Part shown: positions 26,701 through 41,700 of the stretch, piece by piece | How the letters are laid out: the number at the start of each line of letters is the position of its first letter | Numbering within the stretch: position 1 is the first letter of the stretch | Origin: Burhinus oedicnemus | Taxonomy: Eukaryota; Chordata; Aves; Charadriiformes; Burhinidae | DNA: 64,000 bases | Reading direction: 5' to 3' | NCBI GenBank assembly: GCA_008921705.1 | Contig: VFFE01007078.1 | Span: forward strand, 629,714-693,713 | Notes under the pieces: generated by a model | Database searches by the model: none | The model's input: the letters and a program-made list of their open reading frames with translations, nothing else | What the model was told of the DNA's origin: nothing | Made by a program: the position numbers and the translations under genes

Positions 26701-29700
26701 ATTACTCAATATTACGTGATGATGCTGCATTTCAGCGAACTTTCTACTCTCCAAAGACTATCTGAAAAGTCACTTTCAGGAATCTGGCTGGCACAAGCAG
26801 ACTCTGCCGCAGGGCAGAACTGCTGCAGCTCGACCTGTGATACTGATGTTGCTGCTGTTTCTAAACCTCCTTTTAGAGGTGGGTTTTCTCAGGAGCCATA
26901 ACAGTACCTCTTGTTTACCTGTTCTGCAAATCTAGATGCAGACAGTACCGTGTCATGGTTTGCTACAGGAAAGGCTATAGACATAAAAATAGTACGTGGA
27001 CCTAGCATCTGACTTTAAAAGTTTGGCAAGGGGGGCCCTAACTGAGCCAGAATACGTATTTACGTCCCCACTGATGCTCTGCAGTAAGTTACAGTGGTCT
27101 CTGTCTCTGCAACATCTTTGCTTGGCATAGGCTGAGGACCAGTACAGTCACTTTTAGCATGAAGCTACCTAATATGTCTTCAGCCAATTTAACATCATGT
27201 AAAAAAGTAGCACAATCATTTCCTGGATTTCTAAAATACTTGGTCTCAGTATTTCAATGTATCCTAAAAGTGTCCCAAACTTCAAAGGAGTTGCAAACAC
27301 ATTCTTTTTAAAGGAAAGCACAAATTTTCAGTTGAAAAAAAAAGAAAGTTAGAAAGAAAATTGTTTACTATGAGATTTTATGCGAGTAACACTCTTGAAA
27401 AGACCCGATATGACAACTGCAATCTGCCTAATGTTTAACCCAAGAGACCGATTATCAAAGAACAGGTAAGAGCTGAATTGTAGATTAAAATACTATACAA
27501 CAGATCAAATAGAAATAGTAACTAAATCTGATAAAAGTAAAATAAAAATGTCAAAACACCACTGATAAAAATGGAATTTATAAATACATTGGGCCCATTC
27601 CTTCTATGATTTATTATATCAGGAAAATTACTCTGACATCAAAAGACAAGTAATTCTTGTTGGAAGCAATCACAATTGTTATAAACAAGTACAACAGATT
27701 TGTGTATTTTCCTGGGCCTTCCAGCGTGCTGTCGTTTTGGATACCTGGCTGTTGGCTCCAGTTTAACAGGGCTACAATTAAGCTCCTACATCATCCCTCT
27801 CAGCATCTCTCAGCTGACCCTACCCACTGACAGCCCCATTGCTGTGCCTGTCACTTGGAAGACAGCACAGGCCCAAAACCAATGGTTTCATTAAGATGAG
27901 ACTGTATCTTACAGGCTACTTCTGCAATTACATCTTTATCGCGTCTAATTTTTACACGCTACCATAAATAAAAGTTTAACTGAGCTCTAATCTTGTCACA
28001 TCTCAAATACCGATACACAGTTTTTTCTGATCGTTGCAAATGCAATCCAGCATTCCTTCAGAGCACTGATGCAGATGGATCTTTCCCACCCCAAAGCTCT
28101 GACGCTATTTCTCGCCATGCTGCCTTCTTTCCTAACCTTCCCCGTCTCACCAATACGGGCAACTCCTCTGTACTGTCACAGCCAAACTCTTACCCTCTTC
28201 TCATTTGTTTACATGTTACCATCCCGTAAAAGAAACGATTCTTTCATTGTCCATGAACAGTTAGAAAAAGACAGCTTGCTCTCCACATTCATTTCTCCTA
28301 GGATGCTACAAAAAGGTGGTAATAGGCACTGGTGTAGAAAGAAAAGACCAGGCCACCCAGTTCCGTCTTACCACTGCTCTTGTTAGTCTGTCCTCTTCAT
28401 TATTTCTTGTTTTAAACTTAGTTTCCCCTCTAGCATCTGCCATAATGAAGTCATGCAATACACTGTGTCGTTCCAAATTATTACATGCAAGAATAAGCTG
28501 ATCAATTTTAATAAACCCAGTATGGTCATGTTCTGAAATAGGTTTTTCTGGCTTAGTCTGTGCTGTAATAGCTAAAATGTCTCCTCTCTCTTCTTTAGCC
28601 ATATATATTTCTGATATTCAAATAGCCTGAAAACAATTTTATGACGTGCCAAAAAAAGTTTATTACACAGTTAAAAATAATGTAAATATGACTACATTAA
28701 CTACTAGACAAACTAACTACTCAGTCTAACTTACAAAGAACCTCATCTCATTAGTTCCACTGAAAACCAGGAACTGAAATACTCATTTGTCTACAGCTGT
28801 AAGCAACTGATCTTTTCAGCACATCAGAAACCAGTAATAATCTGTTCTGAGACACAAAAAGTGATCACACTAAAGAATTTCCTTGCATGAAAACACAAAT
28901 GAAATTTTATAACTTTGGGCATTGAAACAAGAGGAAAAATGTAACTCCAGTTTTAGCTAATATTTAACAATTATTATATTACAGCAATGACAAAACCCCA
29001 CAAGTGAACAAGGAAGCCTATTAGGGGATCAGCTGCTCCTAGAGTTTCAGAGCACGACATGAAATATAATGACTGCAAACACCTACATTCTTCTGAATGC
29101 CAGCCACACAGGTGCCCACTTAACCTGATTTGTGGCATTTACTGTTCCACCTGCCATTGTGAAAATAAGTATTATACTTCACTTAAGCACAACTTTGCTG
29201 CTCTTATCCTTACTCATCAGCTAGCTATGCAGAGCTGTCACATCAAGCATAGGCCATCACTGCCTTTGGGTCTGTTCTTCTGATGAAATCACAAGCAGTA
29301 AAAAATACCACAATGTTACAGGAGTTACAACGACAAACTTAAAAACAAGCTGAGGGTACAAAAGTCTTGTTTCCAATAACTGTTCGTTTTTAAGAGACAG
29401 AGCAAGATTTTAATCTTTCACACTTTCTTCAAATGACTACCTGTGAGAATTTCACAGCTTTTTCAGGCCTTCATCGTATTTACAGTTTTATATTAAGTAG
29501 TTACAGCACAACTAATAACTCTTTGAAACACTAGTCCCTTAAGTCTGATGAAATTGTCCTCACTGTTAAACGGAGAAACGCAGTAAGTGGGTACAATTAC
29601 TTAAAAAGACATGTACTTTTCCTGATGTCTAAGGCATTGCCTACCCTTACAAAGACATCTTTGCTATCAGAAGTAGCGCAGAATGAAAAGGCAGTTAGCA

Positions 29701-32700
29701 TCAGCCAGAGTCAATGGTTCAGACAAACCACTTCTTCCTTAGAATATGCTCTCTTAACCCAAATAATCTTTTGCGAGTCTGTGTCTTTGTTTCACACTTA
29801 CGTTGGCTACAGGGTGTTCAGAGAAGAGCTTACAATAGAAACGGGCGATACGCCACAGTCAGAGCAGTGACACAGCTTGCTCAGAGCCACAGACAGGAAC
29901 TGGATGCTGAAGCCCAGCTCCTACCCATTACAACCATGTTACCCTCTGTTGACTACGTAAGAGTTGGCAATCTGGAAAAGACTTGGTTCAGCATGATCAA
30001 CTGAGTCAAAATCATGTGGGCTAGATCTTCTGCCACTTACTGCCAAGGAAGAAGAAAATCCTTTACCATTCAGAGGGATGGAAAAGCCTGGAAACGTGCC
30101 TTTTAAAAAGCAAACACTTTTAAACTAGAAGTTCTAATCACCTCGTCTGACCATACCTGTGTAATCCAAAGCACTAACTTTGTGCAAGTTACTCTTTACA
30201 AATAGCAAATCCAATTCCAAGAAAACAAAGGAGGCAACAAAGATTCTAACACAGAGCTGTATTTACTGTACAATGTGCCAAATAAATAACCCACTGTGGG
30301 TGTCTGCTCCATGTATACATTTTCAGATGTTCATAGATAGGAGTTGAATTGCTAAAGCTGAGAATATAAACTAAACTAAAACTTTCTGGGCTGAGAAAGA
30401 AGCAAGAAAAGAAATTACAACTGGACTTTGAGAGATTAAGTTTTTACTAGAACACGGAGAAAAATCTAACTATACTTCCATAAATATTTATATTTATATA
30501 AAATCTAGTGCTTGTACTAGATTTTCAGTACTAATACTGAATCTAGTACTTGTACTGATACTTGTATCATAAAAGTATATGATTTGAGACAATCATGTGA
30601 TTAATTACATCTCAATGATTTTCATATATCGAGAGTTACTGTCAACAGGGTTCCTTAGTTCAACTGTGGACTGGACTAGAGATTATGGTCTAAAATACAA
30701 ATAAGCATATACTTGCTGAAGATTAAATATTTGCTTCTAAGGCCCAATGGTTTCTTTGCAGTATGAGACTACAATGTATTGTCAAACATGCGTGGAGAAT
30801 CTCTCATGCTTCCCTACGCTTGGGCTGATTAGAGCAAATTAAATTTCATACTAAGCAGTTTGGAGGCTTTGAATGCTCCATTAGGTTTTACTAGAATCAG
30901 ATAATTACTATTAAATGTTTATTTATGCAACCATAGTGACATTTCTTGAAATACGTATTATGAGATGTTTGACAAATAACGTGCTACTTACCCAATTCTT
31001 AAGACATTATTAACTAACATTAGCATAAGAGCCTGGAGAAGAAAACAGCCAAGAATCCTTTTGGTTTGGGCTCCATCCTACCAGGCATATAAAATTTTTT
31101 ATAGGTTGCAGCAGCAAAAGAAATGGATGCAGTGAGTTTATTTAGATTAAGCTACCTTATTGTCAAGAAATTAGGTCAAACTTAAACACTGCTCATGTTA
31201 TTTCATGTGACAGTACAAAAAAAGCCCCATTGATCAGTCAGTGACATATTTATTAAAAAATTACCTTGTATTCAACAAATAAAATTTTTACCTATACTTA
31301 CATACCCATTCGGTAAAAACATTTCAAAGCCTCTGCTCCTACCTCACACTCAATCTGCGCCTTTTCTACTTCGTGCTATTATAAATCTCCACTGACAAAG
31401 ATTCAGGAATTGGGATTTAGCTGACAATTTGCTGAAACCGCATATGACAGTAGAATACAGCTGCCTCCTCCCCAGCTGCGCCAGGCTGATGGGAGTTAAA
31501 AAAACTACACAAACTTGCTTTTGTTAGTAAACCAAGCAGCCAGTTCAAATGGCAAAAAAAGAGCAAATATAGTAAAGGTGATGACATGCTTACAGTCATT
31601 TTTAAAGCTGGAACTGTATTTTAAGACACCATTTTTTAACCTGCTTATATGCTTGTGATACGGACAAATCAAACATCAGCATTCATGTTCTATGCCTTCT
31701 AGATGAGAAAGGGCATTTTTTACGGAACTATTATATTTTTAGTTAAAACTAAAACTTTACAAAATATCTCCTTATATACATGCTTCCCTTAAGGACTAGC
31801 AGAGCAGCTTAATTTTATCTGGCAAGTTTTTTTTTAAATTTATGTTCCTTTGTTTTAGCAAAATGGGTTATTTAACAGTAGTTTAAAAGTGATAATAAAA
31901 GCAGTTCACAGCCAGATTTACTGTGGTAAAATAATTTTTTGAGAAAGATATTAAGCATTAGCAGGCATTTTTTTCCTTTGTAGAATGTCTTACTAATTTG
32001 TTGTATATAACATTAAGAAATTGTATGGGACCTGACATTTCTCTAATTTATTCAGTTCACAAATGCATAAATGGCAGCTTGTGCATTTGCATGTAGATTT
32101 CAGCATTACATTCATATCACATCTTGTGTGCAAAACCCACCAGCAGCAAATCTCCAAATCTCCCAACAACTCAGTTATTGAAATGTGAACAAGCTAGTTC
32201 ATATCTGATGTAATAAAGTACAAGTACAGCAGTCTGTCTCCTAGAAAGGACATCAGGCTGAATCGACTGCAAAACAACTGCAAATTTACAAGTTTGTACG
32301 TTAAATGTCTGTGAAATATTTCCTAAGAAGGAAGAACATACACATGCAAATGACTGTGGACTTCATCAAATATAATGGGAGTTCTGAAACTCAGTGTTAT
32401 CTCAATGTTCCTTTTTAGTGGATCCAAACTGGAAAGACAGGCAGGACTTCCTGGGAGGTACCAACTTCAGCTTTTATTGAAACCAAGTATTCACTGAACT
32501 TTCCTGGTCAAGTCCAAGACTGTTTTTTAAGTAAGACAATTTAGGACATTCACAATAGATTTTAAACAGTAACGCTTTGACTAGAAGCATTTGCTATGGT
32601 ATGTGCTTTCCCCTTAATTTAGAAAACCGAACAAGTGAAAGTGTTTTCTTAGAGTTACCCTGGAATGCAGGTGCTCGTAAATACATGCTGCAGCCTATGC

Positions 32701-35700
32701 TTTAAGATTTAGTATCTATAAAAACTACACTTTTGGAGGAAACCACATTAATGCACTCAATATTTAACAGAAACAAGAGAGAAATATTCTGGATTGTGGC
32801 AGTTGCACATCAAATTTGGGCACGGGAAGGAGGCTCAAGATAATCCAGTTACTAATTCTCTCAGGAGAGAGGATGCCTTCAAATGTTAGTGATAATAAAC
32901 AGAACTGAAGCCATACCGCTGTCTGGACACCAGAACCGTCACCTCAGATGTTCCTCAGCTCTGAAGCTGTCTATTCTGAACGTAAATATATTCTCTCTCT
33001 CCAGTGTACGTGTCAGAGCTTATAAGAGGTACTGATTGTATAAAAGCCAGTATGCCCAGCTCATCTTGTATCCTGATCATCAAATTGTCAAGCAGAAGTC
33101 AAACGGAGAAGTGCTGATTTGAACATCATGTCCCTTAATTGCTGCCTAAATATGAACTCAGAATCCCAGTATTTGGCACTCGCTTTTAAAAATCTTGGTG
33201 CATATCATTACCTGTATTATTTTATAGAAAAAACAACCCTTTGCATGGAAGACAGGATAGGGTGCATAATTTTGAGGAGACATGTAGCCAGCAGTTTTGC
33301 TTTTCACAGAAAGCACATAGCGGTGCTCAAAATTGTTATTACTCTAATTGAGCTGATATGCTTTATTGAGGCTTTATGGAGGAGTTAAGAGTGTTAGCGA
33401 AAAGTGCAGAATTTGTGGGGGAGAAAACATGCACCAGAGATGCATATGCACACAGAGGACTGTAAAGCAGTCATGGAGAGTGGCTGGCAGGCCAGAAGGT
33501 CCCAGAAAAGTTGGGGTCCCTGGAAGCAGCAGGCAGAGAGCGGGACAGCCACGCAACCCAGGCAGGTAGGCAGGGGCCCAGGATGCTTGAAGCAGACAAA
33601 GAGAGCAGGCAAAGGGAGAGAGAAATAGGGAGGGATGCTGAAGCAGGCAGTGCACTTGCATCTCCAGCAATCTCATAGTGATTCTGTGACAGAGACATTT
33701 CCCTCCCGACTTCGTGATCTTGTCTTTGTACAGGTTATCAGACTTTCTAGTAGTCCATACCTTTTCACCACTACACATGGCATAGTGCTAAAGGGCACTG
33801 CTTTCCCCAGCTGCAGCAGGCGCCCTGCCCTGCTACTTGGCTGCTTCCCCCCCCACCACCACCCCGTTATGCTTAAAGCAGTCCTTTTCCAGCTCTCAAG
33901 GCTGCACTGCCTCAATGACCAGTAACAGACCATCAATGACCACTGGGGACCTCTGTTTTCAGCTTGTCTCTCTATTGTGAAGGCCTTTCCTGTCACCCCA
34001 TGTTTCAGCTGTTCACAGTAACAACACACGCCTGGCCCCAAGCTCCTGTTCGCACAGCAAGTTCCCGTAACAAGCTGACAACAAGCCCAATAGGCCAGGA
34101 CTGTGGCATTCCAAAGTCAGCCCAAAGCACACTAGCCAGTGGCCTATAGGTAGCAATGGCAATACTCTTCTGACTGTGCTCCTGGGCAACAATGGCATTC
34201 ACACCTATACGTGACCGTTCTGTAACTGCCCAGGATAATTAACATCCTCTTTAAAAATCTGGGAGATCTTGAGCAACAGAAAAGTATGAAATAGCATTCC
34301 CAAAGGATTAGGGGTTTGCCATGGGTTTTAAATTGATACTAGCCAATTCACACCTGTAACGGGCTGTAACGCACCTATGGAAGAGACTATGGAAAACTGC
34401 ACCTATAGGTACCATCTCTCTGCAGAAGTTGGTGCACATCACAATTCACTTTCTCCATCAAGATCAGCAGACAGTTGTTCCCTCCTGTTGAGTCTCTGAA
34501 GTTATATTACAAATGTAAGACTGTGTCTTCTGTGTTGCCTCAGCATATGGATCTCTGTTGGATTAAACAGGAGTTGTTGCTACACTGCTATTCTTTTTAG
34601 CACATTTAAATTTTACAGAGAGATATGGAAAAAAATTATGTAGCTGCCTCAACTGCAATTTAGACATCCAGACGCTAACAATCTCCATTAGCTGCAGCCC
34701 AGCCCCGTCCAGCTCCATAGGTGTGCCCCTGCTTTCTGTCCAGTAATTCTGGCACTTCCTGTTGTGCTCACAGCCCAAAACATACATTAGATGGCACAGT
34801 AAAAACATGAAAATATGTAACAAACACAATCCTGGAAGAACTTACAATCCAACTATGGCTCAACAGAGAGAGTGAGAGACACAGACAGCAAGCACACCAA
34901 GGAGCAGGAAGAAAATATTATCAAATATGACTGCAGCTCTGTAAAGCTCATTGAAACAATCAGATGTTTTAACTTGTTCCATTTACCAAAGAGACATTTA
35001 TAAAAGCACATACATTTTATCATGCTATAAGGTACCAATATTCTGACCAACTCCATGTTGTTACCCTGCCATGGAGAACCACCCAGGCTTCAGTTGCCAT
35101 TGGCAGGTTAAACAAAAACTATCCAACTATCCAAAAAGTTGGACAAAATTAAGTTGAGAAGCTGGGTCTATCCAGTAATAGCCTCTGTAGACAAATAATT
35201 TTAGACATTGTACAATTTGTTTTGTTGAACAGCACAGTTAAATTTTTGATAATGGACTAATTCATAACACCCCCCTGCACGCATTTCCATGCAATGTCAC
35301 GGCTGGTAACAGTCCCATATGTTTTCTTCTGCTGTACCATGCAGTCTAGGACAGTTTTGTTTTGAACTCGACAGCTTCAGTTTAATTCTCTCCAACCACT
35401 TTCTGTTCATTAAAGTGCAACTAGTTTGTGTCTGGAAAAAATAAATAATCAATTTATGCTATTTTTACTGCAGTGTACCATATTCAAAATACTTAAAGAT
35501 TTGAAATGTATTTCTGCACGTATGTGAATGGATGAACACATCAAAAAAAATATATATAAGCACATAAAACAAGGGCAATGCTTAGTCTACCAGGCAGACA
35601 ACTATTAAACATATACGAGAAACCTTTCTACTGTTAAGGAAACATTTTTAATAATAGAATACAAGAAGTTAATGAGACCTTGTCTTTAGCCTGGATACAA

Positions 35701-38700
35701 AGCTACCGTCCTTCCTTACAGACCCTTTTACTACAGGATTACCACCACTTGAAATAATACTGAATATCTTGGAAAGACTGCAAGTTATTTTCAATACTCT
35801 GGGACAGAAGGAAAAGCCCCTGTAAGAACAGTGTGTATCAGTTAAGATACAACATATTAAATGAAATTTGTTTTTTTCTGTGCAACGGCTCCCTGGAACC
35901 AGGTCCAAAATGACACACAGCAGCTCTTAACTCCAGCAAACAGGAAAAACAGCTCCTTGCAGCTTCCCTCCCCCCCCACAGCCTCTGACTTCGAGGAGGG
36001 GGAATGCAGCCCAAGTAATTCAAGAGAGCTAAGAAAGGTAAGTTTTAAAAAAAATAATTACTACAAGTGTCTGAAATGAGTAAGATCACTTAAATATTTT
36101 TATCATCTATAAAATGAATAAAAATCTATGCAAAAAAAGCCCCCTAACACCAGACCTTGGGAATGAGTAAGAAAGGATGAATAGGCACACCTGCTTATCC
36201 TTGTGATCAAACTAGAAAGCAAGACGGACAATTGCTTCTGAAGCTAATGAGAGAAACAAAAGTAATTAAAAAGGAAGAAGAATCATCATAATTAATTCAC
36301 TAGGCATGTCAGAAGAGCAGACTACAGAATTCTTGTATTGGAATTCAGTTTATTTCAAATACAATTGCTTAGTCTTCTGCCATCACTTACAAAGCTGTCT
36401 AGATTGATTTGTTCTGTGCAAATGGAGAGATAGATAGATAGATATAAAAAAAAAAAAAAGGTGAATCCTTCAGAGAAGAGAACTTTGAAATAACAGATGC
36501 AAGTGATGTGGGCATCCTCCTCCTCCCCAGGTCTCAGCAAAACAAAGGAGTTCTGAAGTAGAGCACAACACTCACAGCTCTGACCTGTCAGATGCTGTTT
36601 CCACTCACCTTAGCAGAGCTAAAGGTTCCTTCACCAGAATTAAATGTTTCAGAAGTGTGTTATTTGTAACAGTTTACAAGCCTTTAATTAAACAATTTAA
36701 TAATATAAAACAAAGGTAGAAGGGAAAAAAAAAAAGAAAAAGAAAAATTTCACTACTTGGACTTAATTGACTGAAAAGGCTGATGTCAGATTATATAGCA
36801 CTGAATGACCCAGACAGGAAATGTGTATATTAGATTATGCCTTCACTTCACTAAAGGAATTAGTACAAGTATTCACAGTGTACTTCAAGTGCCATAATAC
36901 TCAATTCTAGTGATTTTGATTCCTTCTAATTAACATATACACACAAATGAATCTAAAACTGCAAGCATAAACATTACTTGCTCACTGATCCATTATCACA
37001 CTGCTAACAGATCAAGCTTAATCAAGTTCTATCAGTTTTTTTGATTATACACATTATTAGACAAGTCTCGTTTCATTTAGTCTCTAAACAGCTACCTTTT
37101 ATTACAGTCAGAGCTAAGTAAAGTTTGCAGGAGACTTGCTGCCTTACTTGTTCTTTCACCCATATAAGCAGAGCAATTAATGAAAAATAATTAAACACCT
37201 GGTCTAAAGCTACATCACATAAAGAACTTTTCTGGCTAGAACTGATGTCTGTCAAGTTACAGACAGCAGCAGTATCATTAAAAAAATGCAGTTTAAACAA
37301 TTTCCTCCAAAGGAATTCAGCCACATAAAAATAGCTGCTAGTTTCTCAGCTTCACGAGTCAGTCTTTCTCCACGGTTTCAGCAGGGTGACCTTGGCTGCA
37401 AACAGCTGAATTCTCTGCTATTGTAACAAAAGGTGTTGAAATGCAGAAGCTGTTTCCTGGACACCAATCTACACTGGAGGTATGGGATGAAGATGGGAGC
37501 ACAATGCTTCATGTTAAACTGAAACAGGAAAGACAGGCAAGAAAGAAGGCAGGGGAGTCTGCCCTCAATGTATGGAGGGAGGTATTCTATGGAACAGACA
37601 CTAGGGTTGTTGAGCTCATGAATCAGGACCAGAGGACAGGTCAGCCACTAAAAGTGGGATTTTGCTACAGACCACCCAACAGGGGCAAAGAAGTGGATTA
37701 AGTCTTCTATAAACAACTTGAAAAAGTCTCCAGATCACAGACCCTGGCTCTTATGGGAGACTAACCTCCCTGACATCTGCTGACAGTGATCCAGGAGGGA
37801 GTCTGGGACAACCTCTTGACACAGATGGGCCAGCTAGGGCCCACTCCCCTAGTCTTGCTACTCACAAACATCGAAGTGCAAGGGGATGTGTTAATCCCTG
37901 GCAGCCTTGGCTGTAGCAGGCACCAAAGCGTAGCTCAAGATCCTGAGGGCAGTAAGGAAGCCAGATAGCAGGTCTCGGGGCTCAGGAGAGCAGACTGGCT
38001 TTTTCAGGGAACTGGTATACAGGATCCTGTGGGAGACAGCTCTGCAAGGCAAAAGAGTTTGAGTTGACAGTTCTTCAAAGACAAACTCCTCCTAATACAA
38101 TAATCGTCCTTCCTGATACTGGGGACAGGGGGAAGAAGTAGACTATCAGCAGAATGATGTGGCTAAATGAGGAAAAATGATGTAAAAGGGAGATGGAAGC
38201 AAAGACGGACTTGAAAGGAAGAATATTGAAAAAGTACCTGGGCATGCAGGGCTGGTGTTGGGAAAACCAAAGGTCACTGAGGGCTGAAACTAGCAAGGGG
38301 CATGACAGGCAGCAAAAGCTTCTACTGCTACTTTAGCAATAAAATAATAAACAAAGAAAATACAGGCCCACTGCTGAGTGAGGCAGTGACAAGTGACAGG
38401 TACTCAGTGCTTCTTTTGCCTGTCTTCACTGAAATGTTCTCACAGAGTTAAAGGAGCAGAGGAAGTATTGGTAGTGGAAGAGGATTAAACCAAGTATCTC
38501 CTGAAAAACTGCAACCCAAGCAAGTCCATGGGACCTGATGGGATGCGTCCAAGAGTACTGAGAGAGCTGGCTGATGGCACCATGAGCCACCTCTCTATAA
38601 TCATCAAAAAGTTGTGGAGTCAGGATGTTGCAGTCTAGATGAGTGGAGAACTACTTGGGTGAAAAACTGGCTGGACTGTTGGGCTCAAAGGGTATTGGTT

Positions 38701-41700
38701 AATGGAACAATATGGGAAGTTGTCATAAAACAAAACAGAAGGTTCCAACTTGATATGAGAAAAAGCATGTTTAGAAATAAATTTCCAGAGTTTTAGAAAA
38801 ATGCAGTGAAATAAACATATTATCAAATCAACAATATTTTGCATTTTGCAGATGATGATTTTTGGCCATACTAAGTTATGGTACAGTAATTTAACGCACA
38901 CAAGTGTCTTCAGAAGTAAGTCCTTCATTATCATGGTGTATCTAGGTGTAAGTATTGAGTTTATAGAAATTATTTTCAGTAACACAGTTGCACTATAAGG
39001 TAAATGCTTGATTATGTACCACAATATTAGTGTTACCAGGAATAGATATCCTATTCTTGATTATGTAATCAAGAAAAACTTCTGAAAATAATATTCAGAG
39101 TACAAACTACTTTTAATCAGCAGCTAAATACCAAGATACTGGCACTGATTACTTCATTGCTCTAATGACATCTGTAATGGATTCCAAGTGCTGTGCCTGA
39201 TTGCTTCCCAGCTGATCAGGATTCTGTTCATCACTTCTAGCTGCTGGAATTCTGAGATATCTTGGAGTTCCTTTGCAAAAGGCTTCAACATTGCTTCAGC
39301 TAAATGGCTACAGTGCATGCTTTAAAACAGTCATCATAAACTTTACACTTAGTACTCCATGATAAAATGTATTAAGAGAAGAGAGGAAGATCTGGATGGG
39401 TTTTTTTGCCCTCTTTTTTGGACTGGCATTGATTATAAAGCAGTACTTTATAGACATTGGCCAATGGATTGTAAAATATAGCTGAACTTCAGTTGACCAC
39501 AGCTTTCTTCAATAACCATGCTGCAATAGTAACTGTGATACACTTCCGTTAACGCTGGTGTTTTCAGTTTTAATACAGCTTATATACCCAAGTGATTTAA
39601 AAGGCATTTGAAACATTAAATAAGATACATGTACAAGTCAAATTCACAATTGTTAAACTTAAATCAATGTCTTGTCTCATGTCATTTCTGATTTTCGCCT
39701 ACTGAAAAAATGAATTTTTAATCCTTCATTTTATTGAACTAACATGATAAGGGAATTGACACAGCAATTATTCTTGGAGAGACTCCTCAGTGGAGAAGTA
39801 TGAAATGATTACAGTACCATTCTCCTACAGATATCCATTACATAGGTCTAAGCATCCTTGGCTAGAACAGTGAAAATACTTAAATTACTCCAGGGAAAGA
39901 AACATTACTACTGGTCTTCAATTCTGCAAACATTTACATGTTCAAATTATCCAAAAAGCTATTGGCTATAAAAATTCTTAGATTCTCTGTTTGCTCTTTT
40001 TTATTAGCTTACAAAATACTTCTTACAATTTCAAATTTTTGTTGTAACAAATAATGAAAGTGCTGGCAAATTTCAATCTTACTCTTATAATTTTGAAATG
40101 GAACTCTCTAAAATTTTTAAAAGAGTTTAATCAACTGCTGACAGCTTTTTATTTCATTGTGTCTTCACTTGAAGTTAGAATTGTAAAATGGATTTTTTCA
40201 AGACATATGAAATCTCAAGGACAGCTAATGGAGAGACTTGTGCCATATGACAGTGGAATATAATGGCTCCTGCTTTTTATCTGAGTCATAACTGGTGCAG
40301 AAATACCCTAATGGTTTGAACACATACCAGTGTAAGAGAAGAAATTTAAGAATTCATTCCTCCATGAGAAGGAATACACCTTAAACCCTAGAGTTTAGCA
40401 CGGAATATGGCAGAAAACTTGAGAATGTGACTGCAGTACTTCCAAGTTTTCAAAAAACTTTCACTGCAAGGAATGTGGAAAGTTTTCATTTCCAACGTCA
40501 GAGGATTTCTATTTTGATAAAAGAATGTGCAACAAGTAAGTTCTTATAAGGCCAACATCTTGACTTCTTAATGCCAATGTCTTGCAGTACCTCATACAGT
40601 AACAGCTATTAACAAGCCAAAACAAAGAAACTGTCAATAAGTATCTTGGTAAGACATTTTTAAAACAGGATGTGAGTTGCCTTGCTTTAAAATATATTTT
40701 CTTTAAGTTTCTCTAACTCTTTTTGTATTTTGAAGGTGTTTCTATTCCAGAAGCTAAGTAAGTGAGAGGAAAAGGTAGGAAAAAATCCTTTGAAAAACTC
40801 ACTATTCCTAAGTGTTACTAGATGATCTGTAATGTCCCTTCCAACCCTAACCGTACTATGATTCTATGACAAATTACTTTAAACACACACACAGATTTAT
40901 CTTCTGTGAAGTATTTTTCTGACTCTGAATTTCTGTCTCCCTTGCTGTATCACATCTCCCTGCCCTTCTAGGCAACTAGTCAGAATGTTAATCCACAGGT
41001 ATCTGCACGGTAGAGCAATTCACTTTTATCTCTCTCATTAGTTTAGATAGAAAGACAAATGGCTGACTGTAAAATTGTACTTATCTGTACAATTTGTTAA
41101 ATTGTCCTTATATGTTTACCAACTCATGGCACAGCAAGCCATTGTATAAACACAAAGCAGTAATGAAGTAATTGTTCCAGTTGAATGTTCTAAAATTCCT
41201 TTTAATAGTACATTTCCTTAACTATTTTTTGTAACTACATGATAACACAGGCTTACAAAGTATTAGAGAACATAATTGAAATCAACAAGATTAATTAAAA
41301 TATGGTGGCTCAAGTGAGGTAATCATAGAATCATTTAGGCAGGAGAAGACCCTTAAGATCATCAAGTAATGAACTGCTCTTTCTTCCAGTTTCTTGGAAA
41401 TTGCACTAGGCAGCTTCAAATATTTATACAGTGCACAGCACATACGTCACACAATGTAAGTGATCTCAGTAGTACAATCCATTCAGTATCTTTTACGTGT
41501 TTGTTAGCAAAATGAATATATGATAATGTTTTGCAAAACCCTGACAGGCTTTTATTTAAAATATTATGGAAGTCTGAGACATAGACTGCTAAAAGGGATA
41601 ATAGTGACTACAGAGATCCATTACTAGAAAAAAAAAGCATAACACCTGCCACACGCAGGACTTATTTATTGTATCTAGCCATTCAGTGTCCAGTAGAAGT

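Noticed and set aside
33374..34041. Overlapping frames of 60-134 codons on both strands
   Set aside because: Stop-poor, GC-richer intronic DNA. No frame shows a domain, splice signals or plausible composition.
38635..39024. 129-codon minus-strand frame
   Set aside because: It overlaps the 3' end of the decayed CR1 copy in antisense. The translation is Ile/Leu/Phe-rich and shows no domain.
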